Shown: piece by piece, positions 16,327 to 24,758 of the stretch | Position numbering within the stretch: position 1 is the stretch's first letter | Layout of the letters: each line of letters begins with the position of its first letter | DNA from: a virus | Strand: one strand, 5' to 3' | DNA: 64,000 bases | IMG/VR virus record: IMGVR_UViG_3300037485_001979 | Location: 62,001-126,000 of that record | The notes under the pieces: model-generated | Seen by the model: only the letters and a program-made list of their open reading frames with translations | What the model was told of the DNA's origin: nothing | Databases searched by the model: none | Position numbers and translations under genes: made by a program

Positions 16327-18377
16327 GAGTACATCTCAGAGCACAGCACGATGATCTTCTTCACGGAGTCATCACTGGAATCACAGATCTCGATCTCCCG
16401 GAACTTCAAGGGCAACGCGGCCTCCGCATTGGGGTTGCCATTCAGAATCGGGATGAGGTCCTGGTCATGATTGAGGATCAGGGCGTCATCGAAGGTGCCC
16501 CCACTATCCGTGGTGTATCTCCAGGCCCAATCATGGGCCTGGTACTCCGTGGCGATGTCCCAGACGACCTTGCGGTAACGCTTGTCGTAGTCACCCACCC
16601 CCGCAGGTGAATGCGTACCAAACTCAGGGCACGTGTACCACTTCATCACCGTATAGTAGCCGTCTTGGACGTTGACGAGACCACCAATCACGGTGTTTCC
16701 GGGGCCGAAGTCGTTCCCCTTGCTAACCGGTGTCCAGGACAGGCAGTAATCTTGGAGTTCAGCGAAATCGTAGGCATCACCAATACGGGCGTCATCCTCG
16801 TAATCCATGTAGAACACGAGTTGCCCCGGACGGGTGGGTGCCGTGAAATCCAATTCAGGTATCGTGGTCTGATCTGGGTTCCCCGCGATGACGAGGTCGA
16901 GGCGCTTCATCACGAAGGCCCTGCGTTCATAGAGCTCAGAGGTGAACCAGGACATGACATCCCAGGATTCCGGGGCCTGGCCCAATGGGGCCTCTGGTGA
17001 TGTCCCCTTCTCACCATCGGGGAGATCATCGGGATCCGGCATCACCGAGGGGCGATCACGGAACCTGAGCAGAGCAGTCGCCGTGGTGGGGTCATTGTAG
17101 TAGAACCAATCGAATGCGATCTCAGCGATGTTGAAGACCTCGGGGGACACCCCGGAATCGACACCGTACCGCCACGCCATGGCATGGTCGATTACGGGCT
17201 CCACGATCATGCACCACCCCTTGGTGTAGTGGCGGAAGATGGGCCGAGTCATCACGGCGTTGCCAGGGGGCTCCGAGGTCCACATCCCCGGGCTGTGGTC
17301 ATCCGTGGGAGAGTTCTCGTAATTCGCCGCGGGGTCCAAGTAATACGTGGTGTGGCCTCTCAGGGGATGTGAGGCCGGGTTAATCCAGAAGCGACCCGAG
17401 ACCACGACGGCGACGTTGCCATCGGCGTCCTGATCCGACCACAGGGCGACCCCGACTTCCTGCTGGGGATCCCTGACATTGACATTGGCGAACGTGGAGG
17501 CATCGCAGCTCGCGAGTTCCCATATCGCGGGGACGACATCGGTGCGGCGTGTCATAATCGCGGGCTGCACGATGTGTGCTGGGTTCTCGACATTGTTGGG
17601 GGTATCTGGCTTCAACTTCAGGATCTTGGCATCCGGGGATCCCGAGGGCTTAATAGCCCAGACCGCGATGTGATCCGTGGACCCCGTGTCGACGTGGTGG
17701 ATCATGGCGACCACGGGGCTCCAGACCTGAAGCGGTGGGGCATGGTAGTCATTCCAGCCATCCACGATTACGGGGTCACCCTCGGGGAAATCTGTGCTGT
17801 CTGGCGTGAAGACATCGGGGTAGTACCCAAGGGGGATCCTGATGCCATCGGTCTCCTCCCCCTTGTCGCCATACATGGAGCCATCGGGGGCTATGAAAGC
17901 AAGACGGGCATAACGCCCCGGGAAGACGACCCCAGGACCGGCCTTGTTGGCTACTGCGAAACTCTGATCGGGGACCACGGCACCGGGGCCACCACCACTG
18001 AGTCCGAGGACGACGGCGTTGAACACCGCTGAGGTCGGGATCTCGACACAGGTGACCCCAGTGAACTCCCGGTACAACCGGATAACCAGGGCACCGGGTT
18101 CCCGGGCATGGGTGACATCTATCTCATAGGTCCGGCGGCCCTCGCCATCAATGGACACCGTGGCATCCAGGGTTCCAAAGAAGTAGATCGCGGCGGCGTA
18201 CCAGGGCATCGGGGAGCCCGTTGATGATGTCACATGCGCGGGGATCCGGGTCGCCGTGAACTCACCGCTGAGGACCTCGACTTCGACTTCGCACGGGGGG
18301 TCGATGCCACCGGCGCCCCCAGGGGCCACGGAATCACGAATCTTACCGGTGAGCCGGCCCAGGTAGACATCAGCCAT
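16323..18377 (-). CDS. Large probable tail or baseplate structural protein
   Basis: 684 residues, mostly beta-type with many Trp, Tyr and Asp (IYFFGTLDATVSIDGEGR, VVVSGRFWINPASHPLRGHT). No transmembrane segment or catalytic motif is evident. Size, composition and position in a block of virion-like genes favour a tail, baseplate or fibre component. SD GAGGTCACC precedes the ATG. The stop overlaps the next start as ATGA, suggesting joint production with the following Cys-rich protein. Confidence 0.6.
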   Translation of the reverse strand: MADVYLGRLTGKIRDSVAPGGAGGIDPPCEVEVEVLSGEFTATRIPAHVTSSTGSPMPWYAAAIYFFGTLDATVSIDGEGRRTYEIDVTHAREPGALVIRLYREFTGVTCVEIPTSAVFNAVVLGLSGGGPGAVVPDQSFAVANKAGPGVVFPGRYARLAFIAPDGSMYGDKGEETDGIRIPLGYYPDVFTPDSTDFPEGDPVIVDGWNDYHAPPLQVWSPVVAMIHHVDTGSTDHIAVWAIKPSGSPDAKILKLKPDTPNNVENPAHIVQPAIMTRRTDVVPAIWELASCDASTFANVNVRDPQQEVGVALWSDQDADGNVAVVVSGRFWINPASHPLRGHTTYYLDPAANYENSPTDDHSPGMWTSEPPGNAVMTRPIFRHYTKGWCMIVEPVIDHAMAWRYGVDSGVSPEVFNIAEIAFDWFYYNDPTTATALLRFRDRPSVMPDPDDLPDGEKGTSPEAPLGQAPESWDVMSWFTSELYERRAFVMKRLDLVIAGNPDQTTIPELDFTAPTRPGQLVFYMDYEDDARIGDAYDFAELQDYCLSWTPVSKGNDFGPGNTVIGGLVNVQDGYYTVMKWYTCPEFGTHSPAGVGDYDKRYRKVVWDIATEYQAHDWAWRYTTDSGGTFDDALILNHDQDLIPILNGNPNAEAALPLKFREIEICDSSDDSVKKIIVLCSEMYS

Positions 18378-18395
18378 GGTGACCTCGTGAGGGCA

Positions 18396-19292
18396 TCATG
18401 GCTGAGTTGGCACCGGGGACAACTCGGCAAGGGCAGCGGTGATCTCCGATTTGTTGATCTCGATGATGTACGTGGCCTGGTCCTGGATCCCCGCGATGAC
18501 CTCATAGTTCCCTGTCCGCGCACTCTCCCGGATCCCCATGGGGAACACAACAGACTTGATCTTCCGGGTCTCCCATGACGGCGGCGTCAGCCCACATGTC
18601 GCGATGAGTTCATCGGTGTCCAAGAACATGGGTTCGTAGGCGATGCCAGAGTTGTCCACGAAGCCCAGCCAGCCCTCGTAGACGTAGCCCTGCATGGTCA
18701 GCGTCGTGGTATGGAATGCTGCCAGCGACCACTCCGGAGTGATCCTAAGTGGTACGGAGCCCCCGCGGATATCAATCTCCAGGGGGCGCAGATTCTTGAT
18801 GACTTCAAGCTCCCACCAGCACATGGTCTCCCGGCGTCCGGGGTGATAGATGATGACGTCGTCATGGGGGATCACGTTCTTGTGGCTGACCCCTGGTGGT
18901 CTCGGGATCTCACGGATATCATAGACCTTCAGTTTGACGAGATCGAGGGGGGCATAGCGCTGCCCCCAGACCACACCACCTCGAGGGCCTCTCCCCGTCG
19001 CATACGCCCAGATCACGGCGGGCCCGAGATGGGGATGCCAGAACGGACGGACATCATGGGGTGCCATGCCCCCGGCTTCACCGAGTTCTATCAAGTGGGT
19101 GTGAAAGCGAGTTGACTTCGTGGGCCTGGCGTCCAGGGGGCCCGAGATCAGCATGAAGGCCCGGGGACCGGCTTCATCCCGGATCCGCGCCGTCATGACT
19201 TCACCGGTGCGGAAATTACCATACCCCATGTTGTACGCCGAGATCTTCTCGATGCCGAACTCGCGCCAAGACTTTGGTTTGATGATCCTCAT
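18396..19292 (-). CDS. Hypothetical protein, probable structural
   Basis: 298 residues of mixed alpha/beta sequence with aromatic-rich stretches (FWHPHLGPAVIWAYATGR, HTTTLTMQGYVYEGWLGF). No known family. The gene is 18 nt upstream of the 684-residue probable tail protein, and the SD before its ATG is weak. It may be a tail-associated or chaperone-like protein, but nothing in the sequence decides this. Confidence 0.6.
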   Translation of the reverse strand: MRIIKPKSWREFGIEKISAYNMGYGNFRTGEVMTARIRDEAGPRAFMLISGPLDARPTKSTRFHTHLIELGEAGGMAPHDVRPFWHPHLGPAVIWAYATGRGPRGGVVWGQRYAPLDLVKLKVYDIREIPRPPGVSHKNVIPHDDVIIYHPGRRETMCWWELEVIKNLRPLEIDIRGGSVPLRITPEWSLAAFHTTTLTMQGYVYEGWLGFVDNSGIAYEPMFLDTDELIATCGLTPPSWETRKIKSVVFPMGIRESARTGNYEVIAGIQDQATYIIEINKSEITAALAELSPVPTQP

Positions 19293-19298
19293 GCGTGG

Positions 19299-19487
19299 CT
19301 ACAGCGGGGTGCCGTCATCATTGAGGATCTCGATAGCGGTGACCACACAGGTCATGCCGTCATGCCAGCGCTCGGTGAGCAGGCAGTCCGCGGACACCCC
19401 CTCCTCGAAGATCGTGCGCTTAATGGGGAGACACTTGCACGTACTGAAGTCCTGCTGATTGGACAACACAGTGATCTTGGTCTTCAT
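19299..19487 (-). CDS. Small hypothetical protein
   Basis: 62 residues with three Cys (STCKCLPIKR, SADCLLTERW). SD AAGGAT precedes the ATG. Its start is overlapped as ATGA by the stop of a 42-residue reading frame upstream. No function can be assigned. Confidence 0.6.
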   Translation of the reverse strand: MKTKITVLSNQQDFSTCKCLPIKRTIFEEGVSADCLLTERWHDGMTCVVTAIEILNDDGTPL

Positions 19488-19612
19488 GGTTGATCCTTTG
19501 GTGGCGTATAAGTCATCCAGGCCCGGTACTTGTCGCAGCAGGACTTCAGGGAGTCTCGCAGCGCACGGGCTGTGTTGACGACGTAGGCATAGACTGCGTA
19601 GGCGTAGAACAT
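19484..19612 (-). CDS. Possible 42-residue protein
   Basis: Reads MFYAYAVYAYVVNTARALRD and continues to TYTPPKDQP. Its TGA overlaps the next start codon as ATGA, the coupling used throughout this strand, and this is the main argument for it. Against it: the SD is weak and its 5' part overlaps the preceding gene out of frame by 67 nt. The Tyr/Ala-rich N-terminus could lie in or on a membrane. Confidence 0.45.
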   Translation of the reverse strand: MFYAYAVYAYVVNTARALRDSLKSCCDKYRAWMTYTPPKDQP

Positions 19613-19857
19613 GGTTTATCTCGCTTGTTCAGAGTGATGAGGGTAATTATGAGGGCAGCCATCGCGAGTGAGAGGCCGGCGAGGGCGATGCCCTTGGATA
19701 CCTCGGAGTTCACATTGAACCAGTGGCCTCGGATCCCCGAGATCTCAAACCAGTGGTCTCGACGCCCACAGCGCTGGCAATCCCTGTGCTTGATGCTGAT
19801 TGTCGTGGGTTGGAACACGATCCAGTCGTGACCTCTAAAGAAACATTTTAGGTTCAT
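19546..19857 (-). CDS. Zinc-ribbon membrane protein (DUF1660-like)
   Basis: 103 residues. It starts MNLKCFFRGHDW and continues HRDCQRCGRRDHW, giving a Cys...CxxC ribbon with the GH(D/K)W signature of small prophage proteins of the DUF1660 type. Residues about 55-76 (GIALAGLSLAMAALIITLIT) form a transmembrane helix, followed by a polar Thr/Pro tail. SD GGGGTAG. It is paralogous in layout to the gene at 20157-20480. Function unknown; probably an inner-membrane protein. Confidence 0.7.
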   Translation of the reverse strand: MNLKCFFRGHDWIVFQPTTISIKHRDCQRCGRRDHWFEISGIRGHWFNVNSEVSKGIALAGLSLAMAALIITLITLNKRDKPCSTPTQSMPTSSTQPVRCETP

Positions 19858-19860
19858 GGG

Positions 19861-20160
19861 CTACCCCACTATGGATTCAATGACGTCTCTGCCGGCACGA
19901 GGCCCCCAGATGACGAGGTGGAAGAAACCGAAGCCCAGGGCCCCAGCACACGCCAGGGCGGCGCCGAGGTGCCACAGCGGCGACATCAGGATCTCGGACG
20001 TGGTTGTCGTACCCAGGTAGTCCGCGTGGGAGGGCGGCCCCGTGAGAACCATGATGACGTGGCCGAAGAACACCGCAGGGACCGCGAGGGCGAGCACGGG
20101 GCACAGCAGGGTGCCCAGGATGCCCCGGGTGATCGCTAAGACGAGCTGATGTGTGGTCAT
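19861..20160 (-). CDS. Small membrane protein with two or three helices
   Basis: 99 residues from the ATG at 20160, which overlaps the upstream stop as ATGA. Hydrophobic segments at about 6-42 (ILGTLLCPVLALAVPAVFFG) and 65-85 (LGAALACAGALGFGFFHLVI) should span the membrane. No charged catalytic residues. Holin-like size, but its neighbours are zinc-ribbon membrane proteins and not lysis genes, so it is left unassigned. Confidence 0.7.
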   Translation of the reverse strand: MTTHQLVLAITRGILGTLLCPVLALAVPAVFFGHVIMVLTGPPSHADYLGTTTTSEILMSPLWHLGAALACAGALGFGFFHLVIWGPRAGRDVIESIVG

Positions 20161-20480
20161 GGCTTCTCTGCCTGAACTGGTGGTGGTGGGTTCGGGGTCT
20201 TGAAGCACAGAATAGGTGCAATGCACAGGAAGACGAAGAAGGCGAGGACAAACAGGAGGATCAGGATCACCTTCCATTTCGGGGGCTCGTAATCCGTGTT
20301 CTCCCAGGACCCCCGGGAAGAACCTCCCCACCCCGGCAACCAATACTGGGCGCGCCCGCATCTCATGCAGACCCTTACCGGGGGGTCATAGGGTACCATG
20401 GGGTACGGAAAGATGTCCGCTGTGGTACGTGGGCGTGACTGTTCCCATTTATGGATGCCGAAGCAGCACAGTAAGCTCAT
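20157..20480 (-). CDS. Zinc-ribbon membrane protein (DUF1660-like), paralogue
   Basis: 107 residues from the ATG at 20480, ATGA-coupled upstream. MSLLCCFGIHKWEQ plus VRVCMRCGRAQYW gives the same Cys / GxHxW / CxxCG ribbon as the gene at 19546-19857, again followed by a transmembrane helix (VILILLFVLAFFVFLCIAPI) and a Pro-rich tail. The pair points to duplication of a ribbon-plus-anchor protein. Confidence 0.7.
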   Translation of the reverse strand: MSLLCCFGIHKWEQSRPRTTADIFPYPMVPYDPPVRVCMRCGRAQYWLPGWGGSSRGSWENTDYEPPKWKVILILLFVLAFFVFLCIAPILCFKTPNPPPPVQAEKP

Positions 20481-21658
20481 GACTCGACTCCCTCGGATAA
20501 CGTGGCCGCCAGGGCCCACTCATTCGTTTTACCAGATTTGATCAGGAGCACGAGCTGGTGGATGTGGTGGACCCCCTGCTTACCCATGGTCTCCTTTATG
20601 TACCTTTGTTGGATGTCGAATCCAGGTGCACCCAGGACTACGGCGAGAACCCCTGCGGTATCACTGAGAACGAACTGAGCGGTCTCCTTGCAATACGCAT
20701 CCGAGTAAAGAATGCGCGCCTTTTTATTCGCTATATTCGCAAGGGTGCTCTCACACACGTTAAAGCGGGATAGGTGTGGTTCATAGACGATGAGCAGTTT
20801 TGTGTCCCGCAGCGCCGCCAGGGGGATCCCTGGGGACATCGCGGCGACAACTGCTTTGACCACAGTGGATACCCGGGTGTCCGGATCCGAGATACCAGAG
20901 ACGATGGTTCCTAACAATGTCTCCGGAGAAAGGGACGTGAAGTCCTGGATGCCGGAGATATGAACCCCGCCTCGGAGGATATCCGCTGGGGTGAGCTCCG
21001 TGCTAATACCACCTGTATCTCTGATCTCTGGGGTACTCACCAAGGTGGCATTGTGCTCATAGGGCACCGAGGCTGCAGTGAGCTTGCGGGTCACCGCGAC
21101 GACATGCCATGCCACGTTGTTCTCATTGTTGGAATCCACCATGATGTAGAGGTGGTCAACCGCAAGGTTTGTACCAAGGCCTGCCCATAGCCTCTTGAGC
21201 TTGGGAAAGATGTCCTTCATGGTTGTCGTGAGGTAGACTTGTGCTCTCTCGGCCTCCTGGAGCTGGGTGAACTCCATGTGCGTCTTCGCGTAGACATCAC
21301 TGGATATCACATGCTTGCTCTCGAGGTCATCGACCAGGGAAGGCAGGGTGTGCTTCATGATGACTTCCACGAAACCCTCGCGATCCGAGTTCCTGGAAAC
21401 CTGAACCATGGAGGTCGCCGGCAGGAAGGCGAACCTCTCGTCCTGGGAAACCAAGGTGGCATCACGAAGGCGCACCCAGGTGTCCACGAGAACCTGTCTC
21501 TGGGGATCATGGAGAGCGAACTCCTTCTCAAGGAGTTTGAGACGATGGCACTGATTGATGCCACCCATGAAGCCTAAATACCCGGAATCACCGTGTGTGG
21601 TATCGGCTCGGCTATAGTTGAGGACATCCTTGATGGCCGTGTAGAGTTCAGGGGTCAT
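20477..21658 (-). CDS. Hypothetical protein, member of a local helical family
   Basis: 393 residues from the ATG at 21658 (SD AAGGAGAG, ATGA overlap). N-terminus MTPELYTAIKDVLNYSRADT, then a Gln/Leu-rich helical stretch; the C-terminal third has ALRDTKLLIVYEPHLSRFNV and LVLLIKSGKTNEWALAATL. The N-terminal start-helix and the C-terminal beta-type end resemble the genes at 21655-22311 and 22927-23586, so these look like diverged paralogues. Function unknown. Confidence 0.65.
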   Translation of the reverse strand: MTPELYTAIKDVLNYSRADTTHGDSGYLGFMGGINQCHRLKLLEKEFALHDPQRQVLVDTWVRLRDATLVSQDERFAFLPATSMVQVSRNSDREGFVEVIMKHTLPSLVDDLESKHVISSDVYAKTHMEFTQLQEAERAQVYLTTTMKDIFPKLKRLWAGLGTNLAVDHLYIMVDSNNENNVAWHVVAVTRKLTAASVPYEHNATLVSTPEIRDTGGISTELTPADILRGGVHISGIQDFTSLSPETLLGTIVSGISDPDTRVSTVVKAVVAAMSPGIPLAALRDTKLLIVYEPHLSRFNVCESTLANIANKKARILYSDAYCKETAQFVLSDTAGVLAVVLGAPGFDIQQRYIKETMGKQGVHHIHQLVLLIKSGKTNEWALAATLSEGVES

Positions 21659-22311
21659 GATTGCTCTCCTTGGGGTTGGGCGGGGGTGGTGACCACGGGG
21701 AAGTCCCCGTTGGGTGTCGGGTTTCCGAGATCGACGCAACACGTGATGCGCTGGGTGTTCTCAACGATGACGACAAGGCACCACTGAAGCATCATGGAGT
21801 ACCTGGAGTCCACAAATAGGATTGCCTTACGGAGCCGGGTTGGGTACCCAAGCCTGCCCACAGCGGCGGCGACCTCGGGGGCACACATGGCTACCATACG
21901 ACGTGACATCTCGGCGGGGTCATGGAGGTGCCAGGGATCACTGGGGCTCCAGGTTTCCTTGGCGTAGACCTCGGAGCGCAGTGCACTCGTGAATGGTTTG
22001 CCGAGCCCAGAGTAATCCATACAGAAGTTTCCCACGCATGTCCGGATATTGAGAGGGTTGTCAAGTGCAGCATGGGGCATCTCAACAGTGAAGTCCCCGA
22101 GATCCATGCCGGTATCCTTGAACTCCTTGAAGATCCACGCCGACAGGGCCTCCTGAGGAGACCCCAGGTGCGCCCTATAGGCGTCGTGGAGATCGACGAG
22201 GAGCCCAACCATGTTGGCCTGCCTGACGTGCTCCGCGGGGTACACGAAGTTGCCATGACTCTTATGGGCGTCGAGGATGGCCTCGATGGCGTCGCGAAGT
22301 CTGGTGCTCAT
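21655..22311 (-). CDS. Hypothetical protein, member of a local helical family
   Basis: 218 residues from the ATG at 22311 (SD AGGAGAG, ATGA overlap); the long upstream in-frame extension is Arg/Cys-rich and unlikely to be protein. It starts MSTRLRDAIEAILDAHKSHG and has VYPAEHVRQANMVGLLVDLH; near the C-terminus AILFVDSRYSMMLQWCLVVI corresponds to the end of its neighbour at 20477-21658. No known family. Confidence 0.65.
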   Translation of the reverse strand: MSTRLRDAIEAILDAHKSHGNFVYPAEHVRQANMVGLLVDLHDAYRAHLGSPQEALSAWIFKEFKDTGMDLGDFTVEMPHAALDNPLNIRTCVGNFCMDYSGLGKPFTSALRSEVYAKETWSPSDPWHLHDPAEMSRRMVAMCAPEVAAAVGRLGYPTRLRKAILFVDSRYSMMLQWCLVVIVENTQRITCCVDLGNPTPNGDFPVVTTPAQPQGEQS

Positions 22312-22529
22312 GGTTGGTCTCTCCTGGAGTCCAGGTAGTCGATGAATCTCTTGGTGGCCACATACATCCCGATCCCCCATGCACCGACGAGAGCATAGGC
22401 GAAACCAAAGGACATCGTCAGCTTGGGGTACGGGGAGACCCCGGTGATGCCGAGAACAAATAGGGAGACGCCTCCCGACACAATGATCAGCCCTAGGGCA
22501 AGGCCTTGCTTGGGTGTAGGTGGCTTCAT
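22308..22529 (-). CDS. Small two-helix membrane protein
   Basis: 73 residues. Two hydrophobic segments, GLALGLIIVSGGVSLFVLGI (about 9-28) and FGFAYALVGAWGIGMYVA (about 41-58), then a charged C-terminus. ATGA-coupled on both sides. Holin-like topology is possible, but its place between two helical unknowns gives no support for lysis. Confidence 0.7.
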   Translation of the reverse strand: MKPPTPKQGLALGLIIVSGGVSLFVLGITGVSPYPKLTMSFGFAYALVGAWGIGMYVATKRFIDYLDSRRDQP

Positions 22530-22930
22530 GACTTAGCCTTCTCCGTAGAACGGAGCGCAGAAATAATGGAATCCGAGTAACCCGTGTTAAGGGCGATGTC
22601 ATCTGCCTCGGCCTCTGCGGCTTTCTCGAGACGCTCGAGTCGAATCCACGCGTCTGTACCCTCTAGGATCTGCTGGGGAGCATGCGAGGTCTCAGTGACC
22701 ACAAAGCAGGCCAGGAAGGCAGATGAATGCAAAACGAGCGCCTGCAGTGTATCCGTGGTATCTGGCAGAAGGGTAGCCTGGGCTACTGCGGCATCCAGGT
22801 TTCTCAGCCTTTCGCAGGACTCCGAACCATTCAAGACCTGACCTGGGGCGGAAAGCTCCGGTGGCAGCGTATAGTTCGAGATGACTAAGCCAACTGCTCT
22901 AAGCAGGGCTACGCGGGCGTCTAAGCTCAT
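22526..22930 (-). CDS. Small helical protein of the local family
   Basis: 134 residues from the ATG at 22930, with SD AAAGGAG and ATGA overlap. Contains ALLRAVGLVISNYTLPPEL, then two similar helical stretches around APGQVLNGSESCERLRNL and APQQILEGTDAWIRLERL, which look like an internal repeat (AP-Q-(V/I)-L-x-G-x-(E/D)-x). The same type of start is found in the genes on either side. Function unknown. Confidence 0.6.
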   Translation of the reverse strand: MSLDARVALLRAVGLVISNYTLPPELSAPGQVLNGSESCERLRNLDAAVAQATLLPDTTDTLQALVLHSSAFLACFVVTETSHAPQQILEGTDAWIRLERLEKAAEAEADDIALNTGYSDSIISALRSTEKAKS

Positions 22931-23586
22931 GACTTCTCCTTTAGAGATGGTTTGGTTTTCTTCTTCGACTTCACCCAGTTCGCAGTTACAACAACACACA
23001 TGTCACCCATGCGATCCCGGAACAAGATGATCTCACCGAGGACCACACGGAACCCGGGGGCATGGAGTTCATTGAAATACTTTGCAGCCCCTGGCAGCGT
23101 GGAGTAGAGCAGGACCTTAGCAAGACTGACCATGTCATGGGAACTCCGCTCCCTGAGATACGATGACCTGATGACTGGGGAGCGCCACACCGTGCAGTCG
23201 ACATCCACACGCTCGAGCTGCACGGCCTTGGCATCATCATTGACATGCTCGACGCGCCGGGCACTCCACGTCGTGTTCTTATAGGCCAGACAGCTCATTT
23301 CCTTGGAGAGCAGGTATTCCCCGTACTCGATGACCGTAGAGGCCACCGGGGTCTTCTCGCCCCTCCTGGCGTCCAGCTTCCGCTTCCAGTTCTGCCAACA
23401 GACATCAAGGGCACGCATGAGCTTGATGGACATCGCCCCGGTCTGCATCTGCTGGGGGGCCAGGCAGCCCTGAGGGGTCGGGTACGCCGCGATCACGGCT
23501 GCGATGGCATCACTGAGATCCCCTGAGCACCCCAGGAAGTCGTCATCTGGGGTCGAGGGCGGAGTCGTCATAGCTGATGAGGTCAT
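22927..23586 (-). CDS. Hypothetical protein, member of a local helical family
   Basis: 219 residues. N-terminal part LSDAIAAVIAAYPTPQG plus LAPQQMQTGAMSIKLMRALD resembles the helical start of its neighbours; the C-terminal part has FRVVLGEIILFRDRMGDMCV and a Lys-rich tail (KSKKKTKPSLKEKS). The start at 23586 overlaps the stop of a 32-residue frame as ATGA. A second ATG five codons later is also possible. Confidence 0.65.
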   Translation of the reverse strand: MTSSAMTTPPSTPDDDFLGCSGDLSDAIAAVIAAYPTPQGCLAPQQMQTGAMSIKLMRALDVCWQNWKRKLDARRGEKTPVASTVIEYGEYLLSKEMSCLAYKNTTWSARRVEHVNDDAKAVQLERVDVDCTVWRSPVIRSSYLRERSSHDMVSLAKVLLYSTLPGAAKYFNELHAPGFRVVLGEIILFRDRMGDMCVVVTANWVKSKKKTKPSLKEKS

Positions 23587-23681
23587 CGGGATCCCACTGT
23601 CTCGACGCTGGAGACTGTTGAGGGTTGGCGCCTACTGGCATTCTGAATTCGTGAATTCAGAACGGCAAAGCGTACTTTCAT
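23583..23681 (-). CDS. 32-residue protein bridging two genes by ATGA overlaps
   Basis: MKVRFAVLNSRIQNASRRQP followed by STVSSVETVGSR. The start overlaps the upstream stop as ATGA, the stop overlaps the next start as ATGA, and GGAGGCC lies 7 nt before the ATG. This exact fit makes translation likely. The product is basic and has no family. It contains a perfect 10-bp inverted repeat (23641-23662). Confidence 0.6.
   Translation of the reverse strand: MKVRFAVLNSRIQNASRRQPSTVSSVETVGSR
23641..23662. repeat. Perfect 22-bp inverted repeat with two GAATTC sites
   Basis: TTCTGAATTC-GT-GAATTCAGAA, 10-bp arms with a 2-nt centre, within the 32-residue gene. There is no T-tract after it on either strand, so it is not an obvious terminator. 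It could be a protein-binding site or an mRNA hairpin between coupled genes. Confidence 0.6.
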
Positions 23682-24493
23682 GATTTGGCCTCCACGGGGA
23701 GGAAGGTGTCGGGCTTGGAACCCGGGATGATGCCCTCGTAGTTCACCGGGGAGTGCCCGGCTTCTTTAGTCCCCCAGGTGCCCCGGACACTCCAGGTATC
23801 CGTGGCGACATCATACTGGATCGCCGAGAACGCGGCCCGCTTCCCGTACTCCCGAATCGTGCGGCCGTCAGGCCTCCACCGGAACCCCATCTCAGGGTTC
23901 GCCTTGAGATACTCGCGCTCCATGGCGACGACATCAAGGGTCAACACAGGCTTCCCCTGGGCCACTAAGTGCTTGTAGATCACGAGTTCCCGAAACCGGA
24001 ACTCGGTGAACACGCGAGGTGAGCTCCTCCCTGGGGTTGTGTGCACCCTGGCTTCCTCACACATCAGGGGCTCCAGGGCACGCCGGCGCGCCGCCTTGTG
24101 GACATGCTGGGGTTTCCCTGGGATCACCTCGGTCTTGTAGACCAAGTGATGCCTCGTCGTCCCCTCGATGGGCTCATAGCTCTCGGAGACCAGGATGCAC
24201 CCGATACCCCGGAGCCCAGCGAGATCCTTGATCGCGAGGTGTGCCCAGCCCCGCTTCGGGAACGCGACATAGACGGCATCGTAGACCCCCTTGCGGACAT
24301 GCTTCTCGGCTTGGGCGAGAACCCCGAGGTTCGCCGACGCCTTGACCTCGATGCCGATGAGACGCCCCTGGGGGTCCACCGCGGAGATATCACAGAGGGC
24401 GCCGAGCTCGGGGTACACCGTCCACCCCTGGGCGACGAGCTCCCGGGAAACTGTAACAGCGACGCGTTCTTCTGGGGGGACATACGTGGGCAT
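23678..24493 (-). CDS. PD-(D/E)XK nuclease-like protein
   Basis: 271 residues. Residues 22-60 carry the core: WTVYPELG, CDISAVD with D35, and LIGIEVKAS with E49-x-K51, matching the E...D...ExK layout of PD-(D/E)XK nucleases such as Hjc-like resolvases and restriction-type enzymes. VYDAVYVAFPKRG after it fits the next strand. The C-terminal 100 residues (FRFRELVIYKHLVAQGKP) are an unassigned, possibly DNA-binding domain. It heads the ATGA-linked string that runs to 19861 and follows the largest non-coding gap. Substrate unknown. Confidence 0.65.
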   Translation of the reverse strand: MPTYVPPEERVAVTVSRELVAQGWTVYPELGALCDISAVDPQGRLIGIEVKASANLGVLAQAEKHVRKGVYDAVYVAFPKRGWAHLAIKDLAGLRGIGCILVSESYEPIEGTTRHHLVYKTEVIPGKPQHVHKAARRRALEPLMCEEARVHTTPGRSSPRVFTEFRFRELVIYKHLVAQGKPVLTLDVVAMEREYLKANPEMGFRWRPDGRTIREYGKRAAFSAIQYDVATDTWSVRGTWGTKEAGHSPVNYEGIIPGSKPDTFLPVEAKS

Positions 24494-24703
24494 GGCATCA
24501 CTTTCAATTCAAGATTCGTAGGTCTGGATGACCCCATACCGCAGACAGTGGTTTCGCGGGGTCGACTAAATAGTAATAAAATACATGAAGATATGTTTGA
24601 TCGCCCACGTATTTTTGTCGGTACTGCTAGCGTGGTTTACTCAGAGTAATCCTCGTTCACGAAATGCAAGAGGCCTGGGTGACCCATAGATAAAAAAAAG
24701 GGG
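24494..24703. promoter_or_regulatory. Leader and gap before the nuclease-like gene
   Basis: Most of the largest non-coding stretch in the window. On the minus strand it runs from the terminator T-tract at 24692-24699, through palindrome copy 8, an AT-rich block (around 24565-24600) and a stem GACCCC...GGGGTC (24529-24562), to a weak SD (GAAAGTG) before the ATG at 24493. No gene is seen in it. A host-type promoter may lie in the AT-rich block but no convincing -35/-10 pair was found. Confidence 0.4.
24636..24650 (-). promoter_or_regulatory. Recurring near-palindrome, copy 8 (variant)
   Basis: Minus strand ATTACTCTGAGTAAA; its centre TTACTCTGAGTAA is a perfect 13-bp palindrome. The left half reads TTAC where other copies read TTGAC. 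It is 142 nt from the start at 24493, further than in other copies. Confidence 0.4.
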
Positions 24704-24735
24704 CAGCACTGATCCCCTCGCGGAGACCAGTGCTG
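24692..24735 (-). terminator. Intrinsic terminator
   Basis: On the minus strand CAGCACTG pairs with CAGTGCTG (plus two more pairs across a mismatch) around an 11-nt loop, followed by CCCC and eight T. It ends the transcript of the gene at 24759-25022. Confidence 0.75.
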
Positions 24736-24758
24736 TCCTCAGTTGTCATCTCGTGTCC

